Shown here piece by piece: positions 19,802-29,694 of a stretch of 64,000 nt of DNA (position 1 is the stretch's first letter; the number at the start of each line of letters is the position of its first letter). Both the position numbers and the translations under genes were made by a program. The DNA is from Sphingobacterium daejeonense. Lineage in GTDB: Bacteria; Bacteroidota; Bacteroidia; Sphingobacteriales; Sphingobacteriaceae. Under the pieces are notes generated by a model. The model ran no database searches and was not told the origin of the DNA. It saw nothing but the letters and a program-made list of their open reading frames with translations. The DNA is taken from NCBI RefSeq assembly GCF_901472535.1, contig NZ_LR590470.1, positions 992,001-1,056,000 on the forward strand. The letters run 5' to 3'.

Positions 19802-20301
19802 CATCTTCTTTTTTATCGTATTCTTCCAATACTACCTCCACATGTTCTTTAAGGATAGTTGAAAGCTTCAAGCCATAATAATCGCTGAATACAGGGAATT
19901 GATGGTGGCTACGGTCTATTAGGACAGCTGTACGCATTCTTTTCAACGGTACGTCAAGGAAAACTCCAAGTCCGTATGCCAAGGTCCTTCCGCTGTTTAA
20001 AACATCATCTATTAATATTACCACTTTGTTCTTCGCAGACTCTACAGGTACGTCTGTTGTGGCTTCCAGATTGCGCTTAGTTTTTTTGAACTGTTACTTT
20101 GATCAATTCAAATGTTTTGTCTGGAGCTATCTCCTTTAATATTTTCTGTAATCTTTCGGCAAAAACATATCCTCTGTCTGCCAAACCTACCAACACAATA
20201 GTGGGTTCATCAAAGTTGTCTTCGATGATTTGATATGCGATTCTTTTGGACTTCTGTAAAATTTGCTCCTTATTTAATATAAGTGTTTTCTTAGATGACA
20301 T
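19785..20301 (-). pseudogene. PyrR-like phosphoribosyltransferase, frame broken by one extra base
   Basis: The N-terminal part (from 20301, MSSKKTLILNKEQILQKSKR) and the C-terminal part (VVILIDDVLNSGRTLAYGL, the PRPP-binding loop) belong to one protein of about 172 residues. Seven A residues at about 20083-20089 (coding strand) should be six, which restores VQKTKRNLEATTDVPVESAK. The length and PRPP loop match the PyrR/bifunctional uracil phosphoribosyltransferase family, which links pyrimidine supply to gene control in some bacteria. Whether this one regulates anything cannot be seen; pyrG lies 22 kb away. Confidence 0.85.
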
Positions 20302-20341
20302 TGTAGCTATTTTAATAGGGGTAAATTTAGCAAAAATTTAA

Positions 20342-20380
20342 AAAATAAAGTCCGAAAGTATGACTCTCGGACTTTATTTT
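20342..20380 (-). terminator. Terminator of the NlpC/P60 gene
   Basis: AAAATAAAGTCCGA and TCGGACTTTATTTT form a perfect 14-bp stem with AT-rich ends; it follows the leftward NlpC/P60 stop codon at 20404. Confidence 0.85.
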
Positions 20381-20403
20381 ATATTTAATATTTTTTGATC
20401 GAT

Positions 20404-20980
20404 CTAGTGTAGGTTGGATTTATTAGTTGGGTTTGCATCTGCCGTCATGATACGTTCTGATTCATCCACTTTAGGGCGTCCACCATTATAATAATATCTT
20501 TTCCAGTATGCTTCATTTAAATTGCTAACCATGACACCTTTGCTAGATGATGCATGTGCGAATTTATCGTCACCTAAATAAACACCAACATGTGTAATGC
20601 TTCTGCTTCTGATTTTGAAGAATACTAAGTCTCCAGGTTGTAAATCGTTCTTACGAATAGGAGTTACATTGGAATATTGATTGCGACTATTGTAGCCAAT
20701 AGTAGTATTAAATACATTTTCGTAAACTGCTAAAGAGAATTTAGAACAGTCGATACCTCTTTTAGAATCTCCACCTAAACGGTAAGGAGTTCCTAGCCAT
20801 TCGTATACAAATTGATAAAGTTTGGTGTTTGTAGTAGCGTTTGAAGCAACGCCCATGATTTGTGAGAAGTACTCTTTTGCTAGGTTATCAGGGTCTGAGG
20901 ATTTTTTGGCTGGTTTGAGCCTGCGAGAATAGACATAAGCCTATGAATAGCATCACTGCCACTAGTTTCTTTGTTTTCAT
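20404..20980 (-). pseudogene. Secreted NlpC/P60 peptidase, frame broken near the N-terminus
   Basis: A cell-wall endopeptidase that cuts peptide stems in murein. The catalytic Cys is in DSKRGIDCSKFSLAVY, the His in ITHVGVYLGDDKFAHA, and YYYNGGRP follows. The catalytic domain reads from 20404 to about 20856. Upstream, an ATG at 20978-20980 starts a signal peptide (MKTKKLVAVMLFIGLCLF). The two are joined if one A is removed from six A at about 20907, giving QTSQKSSDPDNLAKEYF. The repaired length is about 192 residues. It is a single gene between the PyrR-like gene and the threonine operon. Confidence 0.88.
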
Positions 20981-21291
20981 TAATTCGCTAAATTTATACA
21001 ACCATACGCTCCCTGAAATCCTTCATTTTATTGTAATTTTTCAAACGAGCTGAAGCAAATCTAATACATACTGTATAGAATTCAAAACAATTCTTTATAA
21101 ATTTAACAAAGTTTTAACACTTTTAACATTTAACCAAAATCGATAATCATCTACATTTTTGAAAAAAAATCCCCGAAAATAGGTTCTATTGCCTTGTATC
21201 TCTCTTTTTTATGTTTTTTAATAATTTTTTAATAAAACTTATCAGTTATATGAAATTTTATAATATATTTGGGAAATCAAAAACAAATTTA
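20981..21291. promoter_or_regulatory. Promoter region of the threonine operon
   Basis: A very AT-rich gap of 311 bases. TATATTTG at 21264-21271 matches the Bacteroidota -7 box TAnnTTTG exactly. It lies 20 bases before the leader peptide ATG, so transcription would start at about 21278. No clear -33 TTTG is seen at ideal spacing. No other feature is visible in the gap. Confidence 0.5.
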
Positions 21292-21357
21292 ATGTTAAAC
21301 TCATCTATTATTATTACAATTATCATTACCACCGGGGGTGAAACCAGGAGGAAGTGA
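21292..21357 (+). CDS. thrL: Threonine operon leader peptide
   Basis: A 21-residue ORF, MLNSSIIITIIITTGGETRRK, with six Ile and four Thr codons, nine of them among ten consecutive residues. This resembles E. coli ThrL, which is also Ile/Thr-rich and ends TTGNG. It is followed by a Rho-independent terminator and then thrA. A ribosome stalled on the Ile/Thr codons would leave GAGGAAG (21348-21354) free to pair with the left arm of the terminator. A ribosome that reaches the TGA would cover it and let the terminator form. The gene is too short for routine callers. Confidence 0.85.
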   Translation: MLNSSIIITIIITTGGETRRK

Positions 21358-21420
21358 CTCTATTGTATAGTAAATAGTACAGATATTAGAAGCCTTCCTC
21401 TCACGAGGAGGGCTTTTTTA
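21346..21420 (+). promoter_or_regulatory. Transcription attenuator of thrABC
   Basis: The terminator stem AGCCTTCCTC (21391-21400) pairs with GAGGAGGGCT (21405-21414) around a TCAC loop and is followed by six T residues. The alternative antiterminator pairs GAGGAAG (21348-21354, end of the leader ORF) with CTTCCTC (21394-21400). The two structures are mutually exclusive, which is the hallmark of ribosome-mediated attenuation. Confidence 0.85.
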
Positions 21421-21463
21421 TTTTGAAAAAACAAAACTAACAGTATATAAACAGCTTTAAAGC

Positions 21464-23911
21464 ATGAAAATTTTAAAATTTGGCGGAACATCCGTAGGTT
21501 CCGTAGAAAGTATCAAAGCAGTTCTATCCATCGTCAAAGAATCTTATGATGCTGGTGAAAAGCCTTTAGTCGTTCTGTCAGCCATGTCTGGAATCACCAA
21601 CCTATTGACAAAAATGGCTGAAGATGCAGCGGAAGGCAAACCTTTCGCTGAGGACCTCAAGGTAATGGAAGAAAAACATTTCGAAGTAGTCAAGAAATTG
21701 ATTGCTGTGAAATTTCAAAATCCTGTTCTTACACGACTTAAATTGTTAATCAATGAACTGGAAGATCTTCTGCAAGGTGTAACAGCACTAAAGGAGCTAA
21801 GCAACCAAAGTAAAGATCTGATTATTTCATATGGTGAACGTTGTAGCAATTATCTTGTTTCAAAAGTAATGGAACAAGAAATTCCCGAATCAGAGTATAT
21901 CAACGCTTCTTATTATATAAAGACAGATTCAAATTTTGGGAATGCCCATCTAAATGAACCATTGACTAATCAGCTTATTCAAGCACTCTCTCAAACACAT
22001 GCTGATAAACTCCTCTTTGTAACAGGATTTATTGGTTCTAATGAGAAAGGACGTATTACCACTCTTGGTCGTGGAGGTTCTGATTATACGGCTGCTATTT
22101 TTGGTTCTGTATTGAATGCTACAGCGATTGAAATTTGGACAGACGTGAATGGAATGCTTACTGCTGATCCTAGAATCGTGAAAAAGGCATTTTCATTGCC
22201 TTTGCTTTCCTATACTGAAGCTATGGAGCTTTCATATTTCGGTGCAAAAGTCATTTATCCACCGACCATGGTTCCGGCTTTTATGAAAAAAATCCCTATT
22301 GTTATCCGCAATACTTTTCAGCCGAAATTTTCAGGAACGGTTATTCAATTTGAGAGTGGCAAATCAGCTTATCCAATCAAAGGTATATCTTCAATCTCAG
22401 AAGTATCTGTGATCAATCTGACTGGTTCTGGAATGGTTGGTAAATCAGGTTTCAGCGGAAGGCTCTTCACGCTGCTTGCCCGCGAGCAGATCAACGTCAT
22501 TCTAATTACCCAATCGTCCTCTGAACACAGTATTACATTTGCTGTAAATCCAAATGATTCTCAAAAAGCTGTTGAGTTGATTCAAAATGAGTTTGAGCTT
22601 GAATTATTGGCGAATAAATTGTCCATGCCAGTAGTTGAAGGAGACCTATCTATCTTGGCCATTGTTGGGGAGAACATGAAACGTACTCCAGGTATGTCTG
22701 GAAAGCTATTCCATGCCTTAGGTCGGAATGGTATCAATGTTCGAGCTATTGCGCAAGGATCTTCAGAATTCAATATATCTGTTATCATCAACAAGGAGGA
22801 CTTATCAAAAGCCCTCAATGCTGTGCATGATGCCTTTTTTGCTGAGTTGAAGAAAACTCTTCATGTGTTCAATATAGGAACTGGTAATATAGGGTCAACA
22901 TTATTTAGTCAGCTAAATAAACAGCATGACTTTCTGGAAGAGCAGAATGATATCGAAATCAAAGTCGTTGGGATTTCTAATTCCCGCAGGATGTATTTCA
23001 ATGAGAATGGAATTGACCTAAACAGCTGGAAAGAAGAATTGGAAAATGATGGTGAGGTTGCCGATTTAGCGACCTTTATTTCCAAAATGCAGGAGATGAA
23101 TCTTCCGAATTGTGTGTTCATAGATAATACAGCCAGCAAATTGCCTTCAACCTATTATGAAAATATTTTTCAGTCTAATATTTCCATAGTGACTTGTAAT
23201 AAGATTGCCAATTCTGGTGAATATTCCCAATATAAATTGTTACACGAGACTGCTCGCAAGCATGGCGTGGATTTCTTTTATGAAACGAATGTCGGTGCAG
23301 GCTTGCCAATTGTGAGGGTATTAAAAGACCTGATGATGAGCGGCGATAGATTATTAAAGATTGAGGCCATTCTTTCAGGTACAATCTCTTATATCTTTAA
23401 TAACTTTAAAGGAGATGCTTCTTTCTATGATGTAGTGAAGAAGGCTCAGGAACTTGGTTTTACTGAGCCCGATCCTAGAGATGATTTGGGAGGAATAGAT
23501 TTTATGCGCAAGATGTTGATTCTTGGAAGGGATGCGGGTTATCCTATTGAATCTTCAGACGTTGAATTGGGGAATATTTTGCCTGAGAGTTGTTTGCAAG
23601 CAAATTCTGTAGATGAATTCTACGCAGAACTTTTGAAAGCAGATGATTATTTCAACAATCTAAAGAGAGAGGCGGAGGAGCAAGGGAAAGTAATTCGATA
23701 TATTGGATCTCTTGAAAATGGGAAAGTATCTATCAGCCTTCAAATGGTTGATGAAAGTCATCCATTCTATGCGCTATCTGGAAGTGATAATATTATCTCC
23801 TTCACAACGGAGCGTTATAAGGAACGTCCATTAGTTGTGAAAGGACCTGGTGCAGGCGCTGAAGTTACCGCTGCTGGCGTATTTGCAGATTTAGTAAACG
23901 TAGGCGCTTAA
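21464..23911 (+). CDS. thrA: Bifunctional aspartokinase / homoserine dehydrogenase
   Basis: A fusion of 815 residues catalysing the first and third steps of threonine synthesis. The aspartokinase occupies about 1-290 (KILKFGGTSVGSVESI, GRGGSDYTAAIFG), two ACT-type regulatory domains about 310-455 (VSVINLTGSGMVGKSG, LSILAIVGENMKRTPG), and homoserine dehydrogenase about 465-815 (VFNIGTGNIGSTLF, TCNKIAN, TNVGAGLP, GPGAGAEVTAAGV). The ACT domains would give feedback control by threonine. It is the first structural gene after the Ile/Thr attenuator, with thrB 22 bases downstream. Confidence 0.97.
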   Translation: MKILKFGGTSVGSVESIKAVLSIVKESYDAGEKPLVVLSAMSGITNLLTKMAEDAAEGKPFAEDLKVMEEKHFEVVKKLIAVKFQNPVLTRLKLLINELEDLLQGVTALKELSNQSKDLIISYGERCSNYLVSKVMEQEIPESEYINASYYIKTDSNFGNAHLNEPLTNQLIQALSQTHADKLLFVTGFIGSNEKGRITTLGRGGSDYTAAIFGSVLNATAIEIWTDVNGMLTADPRIVKKAFSLPLLSYTEAMELSYFGAKVIYPPTMVPAFMKKIPIVIRNTFQPKFSGTVIQFESGKSAYPIKGISSISEVSVINLTGSGMVGKSGFSGRLFTLLAREQINVILITQSSSEHSITFAVNPNDSQKAVELIQNEFELELLANKLSMPVVEGDLSILAIVGENMKRTPGMSGKLFHALGRNGINVRAIAQGSSEFNISVIINKEDLSKALNAVHDAFFAELKKTLHVFNIGTGNIGSTLFSQLNKQHDFLEEQNDIEIKVVGISNSRRMYFNENGIDLNSWKEELENDGEVADLATFISKMQEMNLPNCVFIDNTASKLPSTYYENIFQSNISIVTCNKIANSGEYSQYKLLHETARKHGVDFFYETNVGAGLPIVRVLKDLMMSGDRLLKIEAILSGTISYIFNNFKGDASFYDVVKKAQELGFTEPDPRDDLGGIDFMRKMLILGRDAGYPIESSDVELGNILPESCLQANSVDEFYAELLKADDYFNNLKREAEEQGKVIRYIGSLENGKVSISLQMVDESHPFYALSGSDNIISFTTERYKERPLVVKGPGAGAEVTAAGVFADLVNVGA

Positions 23912-23933
23912 TTCAAATATAAATAAAGAAAAA

Positions 23934-24926
23934 ATGTCAAATCCTGAACAAGTATTAAATAAGCAAAGCAAAATAAATCAAGATCACTGGCTAGATGAAG
24001 TTAGGGTATTTGCCCCAGCAACCGTAGCTAATATGATCTGTGGATTTGATATTCTTGGTTTTGCCGTTGACAAGCCTGGCGACGAGGTGTATATGCAAAG
24101 GGTTGGTAATCCTGGTGTAAGGATCCGTTCAATAAAAGGAGATGATGGCCGTTTGCCTCTAGATCCGGATAAAAATACAGTAAGTGCTTGTGTAATGATG
24201 CTCTTGGCCCATCTTGGTCTAGAAACTGAAATTGGAGTTGAGATAGAATTAACAAAGCATATGCCCATTGGAAGTGGTTTGGGGTCGAGTTCTGCAAGTA
24301 CCGTAGCTGGCTTATTTGCCATCAATACCTTACTAGGTAATCCATTAACAAAGGATGAATTAATGCCATTCTGTGTTGAAGGTGAAAGACTTGCTTGTGG
24401 ACATGGTCATGCAGACAATGTTGCTCCTGCCCTAATGGGGGGGATAACATTGATCCGTGGTTCCCAACCATTGGATATAATAAATTTGCCTGTACCTGAC
24501 CAATTGGTTGCTGGGATAGTGTTTCCACAGGTTGATGTGCCAACGAGAGATGCCAGACAATTGATCAAGGAAAAGGTCTCCCTAAAGGATGCAGTAGTTC
24601 AATGGGGAAACATTGCTGGCCTTGTATCTGGCTTGTACCGCAATGATTATGAGTTGATCAGCAGAAGCATGCATGATGTACTGATTGAACCAACTCGCGC
24701 TATCCTTATCCCGGAATTCTATGAAATGAAACGAATTGCGATGGATTCAGGTGTTTTGAGCTTTGGTATATCAGGTTCAGGACCTTCTGTCGTTGCTATT
24801 AGTAAAGGTTTTGAAGCAGCCCAACTAGCAGTCGACCGGATTCAAGAACACTTGACCGCAAATGGCATCGAGAGTTTACAATTTGTTTCTGCGGTTAATG
24901 CAGAAGGCCCAAAAGTTTTATCTTAA
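23934..24926 (+). CDS. thrB: Homoserine kinase
   Basis: A GHMP-family kinase of 330 residues that phosphorylates homoserine. It has the ATP-binding motif PIGSGLGSSSAS and the C-terminal GISGSGPSVVAI loop. It sits between thrA and thrC in the same direction with gaps of 22 and 15 bases, so it belongs to the attenuated operon. Confidence 0.96.
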   Translation: MSNPEQVLNKQSKINQDHWLDEVRVFAPATVANMICGFDILGFAVDKPGDEVYMQRVGNPGVRIRSIKGDDGRLPLDPDKNTVSACVMMLLAHLGLETEIGVEIELTKHMPIGSGLGSSSASTVAGLFAINTLLGNPLTKDELMPFCVEGERLACGHGHADNVAPALMGGITLIRGSQPLDIINLPVPDQLVAGIVFPQVDVPTRDARQLIKEKVSLKDAVVQWGNIAGLVSGLYRNDYELISRSMHDVLIEPTRAILIPEFYEMKRIAMDSGVLSFGISGSGPSVVAISKGFEAAQLAVDRIQEHLTANGIESLQFVSAVNAEGPKVLS

Positions 24927-24941
24927 TCTAAACCTAACAAA

Positions 24942-26249
24942 ATGCAATTTTACAGTACTAACAATAAAGACTTAAGAGTTTCCTTTCAAGAGGCTGTATT
25001 CAACTCATTGCCTCAGGATAAAGGGTTATATATGCCCGAGGCAATTCCTCAATTGGATCCTTATTTTATAAAAAACATACAACAATATTCTTTTCAGGAG
25101 ATTGCTTTTCAAATTGCCAATGCCATCATAGGCAAGGATATTCCTGCGGATGACCTCAAGAAGATTATCAATGAAGCGATTAATTTTGATGCTCCATTGG
25201 TTTTTTTAAATTCGGAAACGGCAGTCTTGGAATTGTTTCACGGTCCTTCTTATGCCTTCAAAGATTTTGGAGCACGATTTATGAGCCGAGTAATGGGTTA
25301 TTTTTCCAATAAAGGTGACCAATTATTAGATGTGTTGGTGGCTACCTCTGGTGATACCGGGGGAGCCGTAGCATTGGGGTTTCTTGGAGTAGAGGGTACT
25401 CGTGTAACCATATTGTATCCAAAAGGAAAAGTATCAAAGGTGCAAGAAGAGCAGTTGACAACGAATGGACAAAATATAAGAGCATTGGAAGTTGATGGAA
25501 CCTTTGATGATTGCCAGGCATTAGTCAAGCAAGCGTTCAATGATCCTGAGCTTAACCAGAAACTGAGATTGACTTCAGCTAACTCAATTAATATTGCGAG
25601 ATTAATCCCTCAAACATTCTACTATTTCTGGGCTTACGCTCAATTAAAATCCCAAGGATTGAATGAGGTTGTTTTTACAGTGCCAAGTGGAAATTTTGGA
25701 AATATTGGGGCTGGCCTATTAGCGTATAAAATGGGCTTGCCTGTTTCTCATTTTGTTGCAGGAACGAATGTTAATGATACTGTTCCGAGGTTTTTGAATT
25801 CAGGAGCTTATGAACCAAAAGCTTCGATACAAACTTTAGCAAATGCTATGGATGTTGGGAATCCTAGTAATTGGGTTCGTATTCAGGATTTATTTGAAAA
25901 TAATTTTGAAGAATTGAAAGGTATGGTCAGCTCATATACTTATACGGATGAAGAAACAAAAGTGGGTATGGGCGAATTATTTAATAAATACAAATATGTT
26001 GCTTGTCCACATACAGCCATAGCTTATCTAGCATCTGAGGCTTATCGAAAGGAGTATCCAGGTGAGTACGCTTCTGTTTTTCTTTCGACTGCGCATCCAT
26101 GCAAATTCCCTGAGGCAATAGATTCTGATGTTTACAAACAAGTAAAATTGCCTGTTGGAGCAGAAAACCTACATGGCAAACCGAAACTAGCTGAAGACCT
26201 GGAAGTGGATTACGCTGCTTTCAAGGACTATTTAATAAGAAACAATTAA
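24942..26249 (+). CDS. thrC: Threonine synthase
   Basis: A PLP enzyme of 435 residues that converts phosphohomoserine to threonine. It has the N-terminal MQFYSTNNKDLRVSFQEAV, the PLP lysine in GPSYAFKDFGARFM and the phosphate-binding SGDTGGAVALGF. It is the last gene of thrABC and is followed by a terminator. Confidence 0.96.
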   Translation: MQFYSTNNKDLRVSFQEAVFNSLPQDKGLYMPEAIPQLDPYFIKNIQQYSFQEIAFQIANAIIGKDIPADDLKKIINEAINFDAPLVFLNSETAVLELFHGPSYAFKDFGARFMSRVMGYFSNKGDQLLDVLVATSGDTGGAVALGFLGVEGTRVTILYPKGKVSKVQEEQLTTNGQNIRALEVDGTFDDCQALVKQAFNDPELNQKLRLTSANSINIARLIPQTFYYFWAYAQLKSQGLNEVVFTVPSGNFGNIGAGLLAYKMGLPVSHFVAGTNVNDTVPRFLNSGAYEPKASIQTLANAMDVGNPSNWVRIQDLFENNFEELKGMVSSYTYTDEETKVGMGELFNKYKYVACPHTAIAYLASEAYRKEYPGEYASVFLSTAHPCKFPEAIDSDVYKQVKLPVGAENLHGKPKLAEDLEVDYAAFKDYLIRNN

Positions 26250-26280
26250 ACCAATCCTCTATTAATCTAAGTAGAAAAGG

Positions 26281-26310
26281 AAGGCGGAATAAATTTTATT
26301 CTGCCTTTTT
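26281..26310 (+). terminator. Terminator of the thr operon
   Basis: AAGGCGGAATAA pairs with TTATTCTGCCTT, followed by a T run. Confidence 0.85.
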
Positions 26311-26358
26311 TATTTGCGGATTAAATATTTTCTTCCAATTCTATTTATTTTTGCATTC

Positions 26359-27544
26359 ATGAATAAAATAATCCTGAACAAAGGAAAGGATAAAGCCGCT
26401 TGGCAATTGCACCCATGGGTTTTTTCTGGAGCTATTTCAAAGGCTCTTGGCAAACCACAAAATGGAGATATCGTTTCTGTTTACAATATAGAAGATGAGT
26501 TTATTGCCTATGGTATGTACAATGGAAATTCCAGGGTTGCAGTCCGTTTATTGGAATGGGATCCTCGAAATGAGATTGACGAGCAATGGTGGCGGAATCG
26601 TGTCAAGAAGTCTGTAAATAATCGTTTAAGTCTATTGACCGACCAAAACAATACAGTGCGGTTAATCTTTGCAGAGGCAGATTTCCTTCCAGGATTAATA
26701 GCTGATAAATATGCAGATTATATTTCAGTCCAAATCCACTCTGCGGGTATTGAGCGGGTCAAGGATATCATCATAGACGAATTGGCTCAATTGCTTGAAC
26801 CCAAAGGAATATATGAGCGCAGCGACATGAAATCGAGAGAATATGAAGGGCTTCCCGATACCAATGGGAAATTATTTGGAGATGTACCTCCAGAATTCGT
26901 CGATATTATTGAAAATGGGATTCATTATCAAGTCAATATCGTTGAAGGACAGAAATCTGGTTTCTACTGTGATCAACGTGAGAACCGTGCCATCACTGCA
27001 AAGTATGTACATGGCAAAAAAAGTGTTGGATTGTTTTAGCTATTCAGGAGGATTTACCTTAAATGCATTTCGCGAGGGAGCAAGTTCTGTAACCTCAGTT
27101 GACAGCTCGGCATTGGCCATCGAAACATTAAACAATAATATAAAAATCAATGGATTCGACAGTAAAAATCATGTTGCTGTTCAATCAGATGTTAATAAAT
27201 ACCTGCGAGAATTAGGGGAACAGGGAGAGAAATTTGACCTTATTGTTTTAGACCCTCCCAAATATGCGCCATCAAGGGCCGCTCTTGAAAAAGCTTCCCG
27301 AGCTTACAAGGATTTGAACAGACGGGGCTTAATGCTATTGAACAGTGGCGGGTTGTTAGCTACTTTTTCATGTTCTGGTGCTATGGATGTTGAAACCTTC
27401 AAGCAGGTTATTGCATGGGCAGCATTGGATGCAGGTAAGGAAATACAATTTATCTACCAGTATTGCCAGCCTGAAGATCATCCCGTAAGAGCATCTTTTC
27501 CAGAAGGAGAATATCTGAAAGGATTGTTGGTAAGGGTTGTCTAA
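26359..27544 (+). pseudogene. Class I SAM-dependent rRNA methyltransferase (RlmI-like), frame broken
   Basis: It starts at ATG 26359 (MNKIILNKGKDKAAWQLHPW). A PUA-like N-terminal domain is followed by NIVEGQKSGFYCDQRENR and then, after a frame change at about 27014, by the SAM-binding motif VLDCFSYSGGFTLNAF and LDPPKYAPSRAALEKA. Seven A at 27016-27022 should be six to join them (HGKKVLDCFSY). The repaired length of about 395 residues fits the YccW/RlmI family of 23S rRNA m5C methyltransferases. The disruption is probably a sequencing insertion. Which rRNA position it modifies here is inferred only from family. Confidence 0.87.
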
Positions 27545-27573
27545 ACATCCGCTTTCATCTAAAATATTTTGAT

Positions 27574-27615
27574 AAAGAAAAACAGGTTGGATAATGTTCC
27601 AACCTGTTTTTCTTT
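27574..27615. terminator. Strong bidirectional terminator
   Basis: An 18-bp perfect stem (AAAGAAAAACAGGTTGGA with TCCAACCTGTTTTTCTTT, loop of six bases) lies between two convergent genes, the methyltransferase and the GDSL hydrolase. Confidence 0.9.
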
Positions 27616-27652
27616 ATATAAGATTTATATTTTATGATGCTCTCTTCGTATA

Positions 27653-28408
27653 TTACTTGATTAGGTTCAACCATGCCTCAGCCATCAGATTTGCTCCAGC
27701 CATTGTTGTATGAACTCCGTCGGTTGTCCAATAACCACCGTCGCTATTTCTTTTCAATCCTTGGTCAAAAATTTGTTGGTATGGAAGGAAGATCGCGCCA
27801 TATTCTTGGGCTATCTCTTTTGCGACATTTTGATATTTTGGGAATTCAGGGAACCAAGCATCAGTTACATGTTTTACATTTTTCACTCCAAATGGTTCGA
27901 TGATAATCAATTTTACATTTGGCAATGCTGATTTTGTTGAGTCCAGTAATTGTTTATATTGGGCTTTATACTCGGCGGGTGTGTTTTTAGCGCCGCTATC
28001 CATTGTTCTCCAAAAATCATTGACGCCGATCATAATGCTCAAAATATTAGGTTTAATATCTAGGGCATCCTCTTGCCAACGATTAATTAGGTCTGGAACG
28101 CGGTTACCGCTAATCCCCCTGTTATAAACTTTAATGTCTTTATCTGCATACTTATTAAGAAGAGTGCTCGCAGCCATAAAGGCATATCCATTGCCGAAGG
28201 CATTGCCATCATTAGGTTTTAAATTTTGCTTGTTCCGTCCAGCATCGGTTATGGAATCACCTTGAAATAAAATGACATCCCCTTTGTTAATGCTTAATTT
28301 TGCTTTGGCCCCTGTTGAAAAGTCAATGGCACTAGCCAATGATGTTCCTAAGCCAGCTGCTCCAAGTGTCAACAAGCTCTTCTTTAAAAAATCTCTTCTA
28401 TTATCCAT
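27653..28408 (-). CDS. SGNH/GDSL-family hydrolase with Tat signal
   Basis: A protein of 251 residues. The N-terminus MDNRRDFLKKSLLTLGAAGL is a twin-arginine signal ending near SAIDF. The esterase motifs follow: FQGDSITD (block I, catalytic Ser), GNAFGNG, GVNDFW (block III) and the Asp-His pair in TTDGVHTT (block V). It is probably a periplasmic acyl- or acetyl-esterase acting on polysaccharides. It is a likely client of the Tat system whose TatA is encoded at 18063. No carbohydrate cluster surrounds it, so the substrate is unknown. Confidence 0.9.
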   Translation of the reverse strand: MDNRRDFLKKSLLTLGAAGLGTSLASAIDFSTGAKAKLSINKGDVILFQGDSITDAGRNKQNLKPNDGNAFGNGYAFMAASTLLNKYADKDIKVYNRGISGNRVPDLINRWQEDALDIKPNILSIMIGVNDFWRTMDSGAKNTPAEYKAQYKQLLDSTKSALPNVKLIIIEPFGVKNVKHVTDAWFPEFPKYQNVAKEIAQEYGAIFLPYQQIFDQGLKRNSDGGYWTTDGVHTTMAGANLMAEAWLNLIK

Positions 28409-28451
28409 TTTTGCTTATATAGGTTGATATTGTATAAGCAATTTAATTATT

Positions 28452-29639
28452 CTAACAGAATTTGGCAATTCCTGCCTTAATTATTTTACAAGATTCAATG
28501 ATCTGCTGATTAGAAATTGTCAATGGTGGTGCTATTCGCAAGGCTGTTTCACAATGTAAATACCAATCGATGATCAATCCTTGGTTTGCACAATAATTGC
28601 TGACCTGATATACTTGGTCAAAGTTTTCCAGCTGTAGGCACATCATAAGCCCCAAACCGCGGATTTCTTTGATTTGAGGGATATTCAATTCAGACCTGAA
28701 CAAGTTTGCTTTCCTTTCAACATCCTGAATTAGGTTCTCTTCTTGAATAACTTGTAGGGAGGCTCTTGCTGCAGCACAACTTACGGGATGTCCACCGAAA
28801 GTCGTGATGTGTCCAAGCATAGGGTTATCTTTTATAACATCCATGATTTCTTTTGGTGCGACAAAAGCTCCGAGAGGCATTCCACCGCCGATTCCTTTTG
28901 CTAGCATCAAAATATCTGGAATAATCTCGAAGTGTTCGAAGGCAAATAGTTTTCCTGTTCTACCGAATCCAGTTTGAATTTCGTCGAAAATTAAAAGAGT
29001 CCCTGTTTCTGTACATTTTTGCCTTAAAGCTTGCATATATTCCTTTGAAGGAACTCTTACACCTGCTTCACCTTGAACCGCTTCAACAATTACTGCTGCG
29101 GTATTTTCGGTAATGTTGGCTAGGTCATCGATATTGTTGAACTCAATAAATGATATCTCTGGAAGTAGGGGAGCATAGGATGCTCTATATTCATCATTGC
29201 CAATTAAGCTAAGTGCACCTTGGGTACTGCCATGATAAGCATGTTTTGCTGCAATTATCTGACGTCTGCCGGTATATTTTTTAGCAATTTTCATCGAACC
29301 TTCCACAGCTTCAGCTCCGGAATTGGTGAAATATACGGATTGAAATGAATTTGGAAGTACTTCCAATAATTCTGTTGCCAGCTGGACTTGTGGAGCTTGA
29401 ACAAACTCTCCATAGACCGTGACATGCATAAATCGATCCAGTTGATCTTGAATGGCTTCTAAAACCTTTGGATGTCTATGCCCAATGTTGCTTACATTAA
29501 ATCCTGAAACCAAGTCCATATATTTCTCACCGTTTGGACCATAAAGATAAACGCCTTCGGCGCGTTCAATTTCTAATAATCGTGGTGAGTTGGAAGTCTG
29601 AGCGGTGTTTTTTAGGAAAAGTTCTCTATTGCTAATCAT
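28452..29639 (-). CDS. Class III PLP aminotransferase (aspartate aminotransferase family)
   Basis: 395 residues of fold-type I, subgroup III. It has TNSGAEAVEGSMKIAKKYTG, the AAKHAYHGSTQGALSL loop, IFDEIQTGFGRTG and the PLP lysine in LAKGIGGGMPLGAF, followed by FGGHPVSCAAARA. Relatives include acetylornithine, ornithine and 4-aminobutyrate aminotransferases; the substrate cannot be assigned from these motifs and no arginine genes are adjacent. It lies 43 bases upstream of the GDSL hydrolase on the same strand, a possible but unproven operon. Confidence 0.88.
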   Translation of the reverse strand: MISNRELFLKNTAQTSNSPRLLEIERAEGVYLYGPNGEKYMDLVSGFNVSNIGHRHPKVLEAIQDQLDRFMHVTVYGEFVQAPQVQLATELLEVLPNSFQSVYFTNSGAEAVEGSMKIAKKYTGRRQIIAAKHAYHGSTQGALSLIGNDEYRASYAPLLPEISFIEFNNIDDLANITENTAAVIVEAVQGEAGVRVPSKEYMQALRQKCTETGTLLIFDEIQTGFGRTGKLFAFEHFEIIPDILMLAKGIGGGMPLGAFVAPKEIMDVIKDNPMLGHITTFGGHPVSCAAARASLQVIQEENLIQDVERKANLFRSELNIPQIKEIRGLGLMMCLQLENFDQVYQVSNYCANQGLIIDWYLHCETALRIAPPLTISNQQIIESCKIIKAGIAKFC

Positions 29640-29664
29640 GATTGGGCAAAGATAGGGATAAAAA

Positions 29665-29692
29665 AAAGAAGCTCTAATATTTGAGCTTCTTT
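29665..29692 (-). terminator. Terminator of the sigma-factor operon
   Basis: AAAAGAAGCTC and GAGCTTCTTTC form the stem; read leftwards a T run follows. It is placed right after the stop of the Spy-like gene. Confidence 0.8.
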
Positions 29693-29694
29693 CT

